Of a DNA stretch of 10,747 nt, positions 9,001 through 10,747 are shown one piece after another (the stretch's first letter is position 1; every line of letters starts with the position of its first letter). Under the pieces are notes generated by a model that saw only the letters and a program-made list of their open reading frames with translations, had not been told where the DNA came from and made no database searches. Position numbers and translations under genes: made by a program. The stretch is from Endothia cerciana (lineage: Eukaryota; Ascomycota; Sordariomycetes; Diaporthales; Cryphonectriaceae), in contig JALRMH010000142.1 of assembly GCA_026119935.1 (NCBI GenBank), forward strand, positions 1 to 10,747. Direction: 5' to 3'.

Positions 9001-10607
9001 TAGTTGTCCTACTTCTTGCACTACAAGGCAATCTTATCCGAAGATGCTAGGCACATTAGATCGATGCGCACATTTAGGCTAGAGCTAGTATAAATCGAGC
9101 TGCAGCGATTATTTTCATTATGCTAGAATCTACCCTTATATAGTAGTTCTGCAGCTTTATAAACTAGCTAAGAGCTTGTAAACAGCTAGATCAGGTTATA
9201 ATCGACGAATACTATATAGCTTTTAATACCTGAGATAGCTTCTGACTAAAGCTGTAAGAGCTTAGGGCAGTAATCGCAGTATATAGTATATAGCAGGTCT
9301 TTCTAACAGCTATACTGCTGCTTAAAGATAAGCTATCTTTCTTCTGCCTAATATAGATTTCTAATTTAGTAGTTTTCCGAACTACTACTATTTAAAAGAA
9401 TATTAGCTATTAAGTAATCTCTACTACTTTTAATCAGATAGAGGCTATAATTTATAGAATAGTATCTTAAGTCCTAGTATAATAGAATAAAGGTAAGGTG
9501 CTTGTCTATAAAGAAATAATCTAGCAGATTAAAAGCTTTAGGACTGCTTTAGAATGCAAGGTATATTATAATAGGGTAGGTAAGGCCTCTAGCAAGCTTG
9601 CTATTCTATAGAGATAAATAGAAAACAGCTAAGTAATTATAGCAACTAATATATTAGGAATAGATCTAGATATTCCTAATATATATATAGTAGTCTATAC
9701 TGAGCTGCTAATGCAGCTATAAAACTATGCGCAAGAAAGCAGCTGAGCAAGCTAGAATAGAAAGGCCTGTCTTGCTATCCTCCTCTAGAATAAAGGAGCA
9801 ACTGCGAATATCAGCAATAAAATACGCTAGTTTTTAAAAGAAAAAAGGTGCTGCTGCATCCTCTTTAATTAGGTTCTTAACAGCTAGTACACTTGAATAT
9901 AATATACTATAAGTAAGGTGCTCTATAATTAGTGCAAGGCAGGTAAGGAGAACTGCTAGCCTGCTTCTAATTAGACGCTTAGCTGCAAGCTCTTTATATA
10001 GATAAAATAGAAATGCAACTAGGTGTAGAAAGAGGTGCTCAGGGAGTATAAGGAAAAGGGCTAGATCGTTAAGGCGTTTCTCTAGCAGCTCGAGGTATAG
10101 AACAGCGCTTATATTCTCTGCTAAAGCAGCGGAGAAAAAAGCCTAGCAGCTAAGTATTCGAGAGCAGAATGCCTATTTTAGCAAGATCTGCTCTAGCGCA
10201 TGATCAAGGAGAGCTAAAAGGAGCTGCAGGAGAAAATATTTACTAGAAGGAGCCTAGCGCTGTATTTAAGGTATTTCTAGTATAAGATTCCTTAAGCCTT
10301 CTGCACAGCCTAAGAAAAGAGGCTGTCTAATCAGAGGTCTTATAATTGAAAGCCTAATGCAACCTGTTAGTACTCTTTACTAATTACATCTGTTGTTTCA
10401 GAACTATAGGTTCTTTATAGTGATATAATTAAAGCGCTGATTTTTACGCTGATAGATTAAGACTAAGTATAGCCTTCTAGCAAAGTCTTTATCTATCTAT
10501 AGATAGGCTGGCGCTGTATATAGCTAAATATAGAGATAAATAATCTCTGCTAAGTATTTTTAAAAATAATAGAAATAGTTGATAAAATACTAGGAGAGGA
10601 AAAGTAA
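6060..10607 (+). pseudogene. Giant fungal RecQ-type helicase relic with N-terminal zinc fingers, RIP-inactivated
   Basis: One frame of 1,516 codons runs from the ATG at 6060 to the TAA at 10605-10607 with no net frameshift but dozens of TAG/TAA stops. The start is a guess; similarity is clear from about 6150. Residues 40-61 and 114-135 are decayed C2H2-type motifs, as in the DUF3505-like N-termini of fungal RecQ proteins. About 651-853 resembles a tyrosine recombinase (separate entry). The helicase core starts near 955. Motif I reads TSSGKA (Lys 963), motif II DEYY at 1049-1052 (DECH or DEAH expected), motif III FLTAILLL near 1083, motif V IATNILGIDLDIPN near 1194 and motif VI QESS*AS near 1225 (QESGRAGR expected). 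A Cys-rich stretch follows (nt 9840-9950), then a second Cys-containing tail (nt 10120-10380). In life it would be an ATP-driven 3'-5' DNA helicase of the kind called telomere-linked or transposon-associated in fungi. It is now dead. Confidence 0.85.
8010..8630 (+). other. Tyrosine-recombinase-like region within the helicase relic (inferred)
   Basis: Numbering is from the ATG at 6060. An Arg-I-like box reads TRRQLAQSLEIL at 651-662, where Q657 is CAG, one G-to-A step from CGG, giving R-x2-E with Glu 660. A Lys lies at 692 in YYKSYY. ISA**YIIIAI has a TAA at 797 that can derive from CGA (Arg) and a TAT at 798 that can derive from CAT (His). QARYS has Tyr 844 (His expected), and IIYRREL has Tyr 853. 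The nine-residue step from 844 to 853 is the spacing between the last His/Trp and the nucleophilic Tyr in XerD and Cre. The Arg-to-His interval (47 residues) is longer than in XerD, so an insertion must be assumed. This is inference from a decayed sequence. Confidence 0.45.
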
Positions 10608-10747
10608 AGTTTACAGCTTTCTTACTTAATATATATAATATAAGTTAAAATAAGTTTACTATAAGTATAAGCACCTTTTTTTAATCGCTGTTTATTTTTA
10701 AATACTTTAGCTAGCTATATTATATATATATATATAAGCTTAAATTA
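10608..10747. other. AT-rich tail after the helicase relic, no gene seen
   Basis: This stretch follows the final TAA of the helicase frame. It is AT-rich and includes an alternating TA run at about 10717-10736. No coding similarity, terminal repeat or telomeric TTAGGG array is visible. Confidence 0.6.

Larger units (their letters stand above)
5958..10747. other. RIP-mutated tract covering the helicase relic
   Basis: The tract starts inside the 78-bp tandem repeat and reaches the window end. A hand count over 6961-7200 gives about 41 TA against 8 CA and 8 TG. Six of the 8 CA are CAG and seven of the 8 TG are CTG. The helicase must therefore have been a multicopy sequence when it was mutated. 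Confidence 0.8.

Noticed and set aside
6540..10300. Very frequent AGCTAGC-type palindromes as a possible binding site or repeat family
   Set aside because: They are spread over all coding phases and follow from CAG/CTG-sparing RIP together with frequent GCT, AGC and TAG codons. No regular spacing was seen.
6060..10607. Helitron, because it encodes a large helicase
   Set aside because: The motifs are RecQ-type (DExH, QESGRAGR-like), not Pif1-type, and no HUH Rep motif was seen.
10700..10747. Telomere or centromere sequence at the right end
   Set aside because: Only a short TA run is present; there are no TTAGGG repeats and no higher-order array. Subtelomeric location is only suggested by the RecQ family.
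1..10747. CRISPR array, tRNA or rRNA genes, bacterial operon signals
   Set aside because: None were seen. The retroelement content and RIP pattern indicate a fungal genome.

Overview
The window looks like transposon-derived, mutation-riddled DNA from a filamentous ascomycete. No intact gene was found. Three relics fill almost all of it: part of a Ty3/Gypsy element (A) on the minus strand at the left edge, a longer Ty3/Gypsy element (B) on the minus strand at 841 to about 6059, and a very large RecQ-type helicase pseudogene on the plus strand at about 6060-10607. Most of the sequence is AT-rich, poor in CA/TG and rich in TA. Its coding frames are broken by TAG/TAA codons where Gln, Trp or Arg codons are expected. 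This is the signature of repeat-induced point mutation (RIP), which is known from Pezizomycotina.

Layout. Positions 1-587 hold the gag start of element A, with five in-frame stops. Positions 638-821 are a candidate 5' LTR of A. Positions 843-4139 hold the pol of element B (protease, reverse transcriptase, RNase H, integrase), all in one frame, and 4160-5719 hold its gag in the frame offset by one base. At about 841 the pol of B is cut off before its C-terminal end, and the less mutated element A begins, so A probably inserted into B. Positions 5720-6059 are a less mutated stretch with two 78-bp tandem copies, probably the leader or LTR side of B. Positions 6060-10607 read as one uninterrupted frame of about 1,515 codons. 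It carries two zinc-finger-like motifs, a region that reads like a decayed tyrosine recombinase, a RecQ-like helicase core and a Cys-rich tail. Positions 10608-10747 are AT-rich with no gene.

Nothing here should be functional. Both B reverse-transcriptase Asp motifs, one integrase Asp, helicase motifs I, II and VI, and most zinc ligands are mutated. The most interesting point is the inferred ancestral architecture of the plus-strand pseudogene: zinc fingers, a tyrosine-recombinase-like domain and a RecQ helicase in a single polypeptide. The second is the pattern of mutation: substitutions with no net frame change over 4.5 kb, surviving CA that is mostly CAG, and a sharp RIP boundary inside a tandem repeat.
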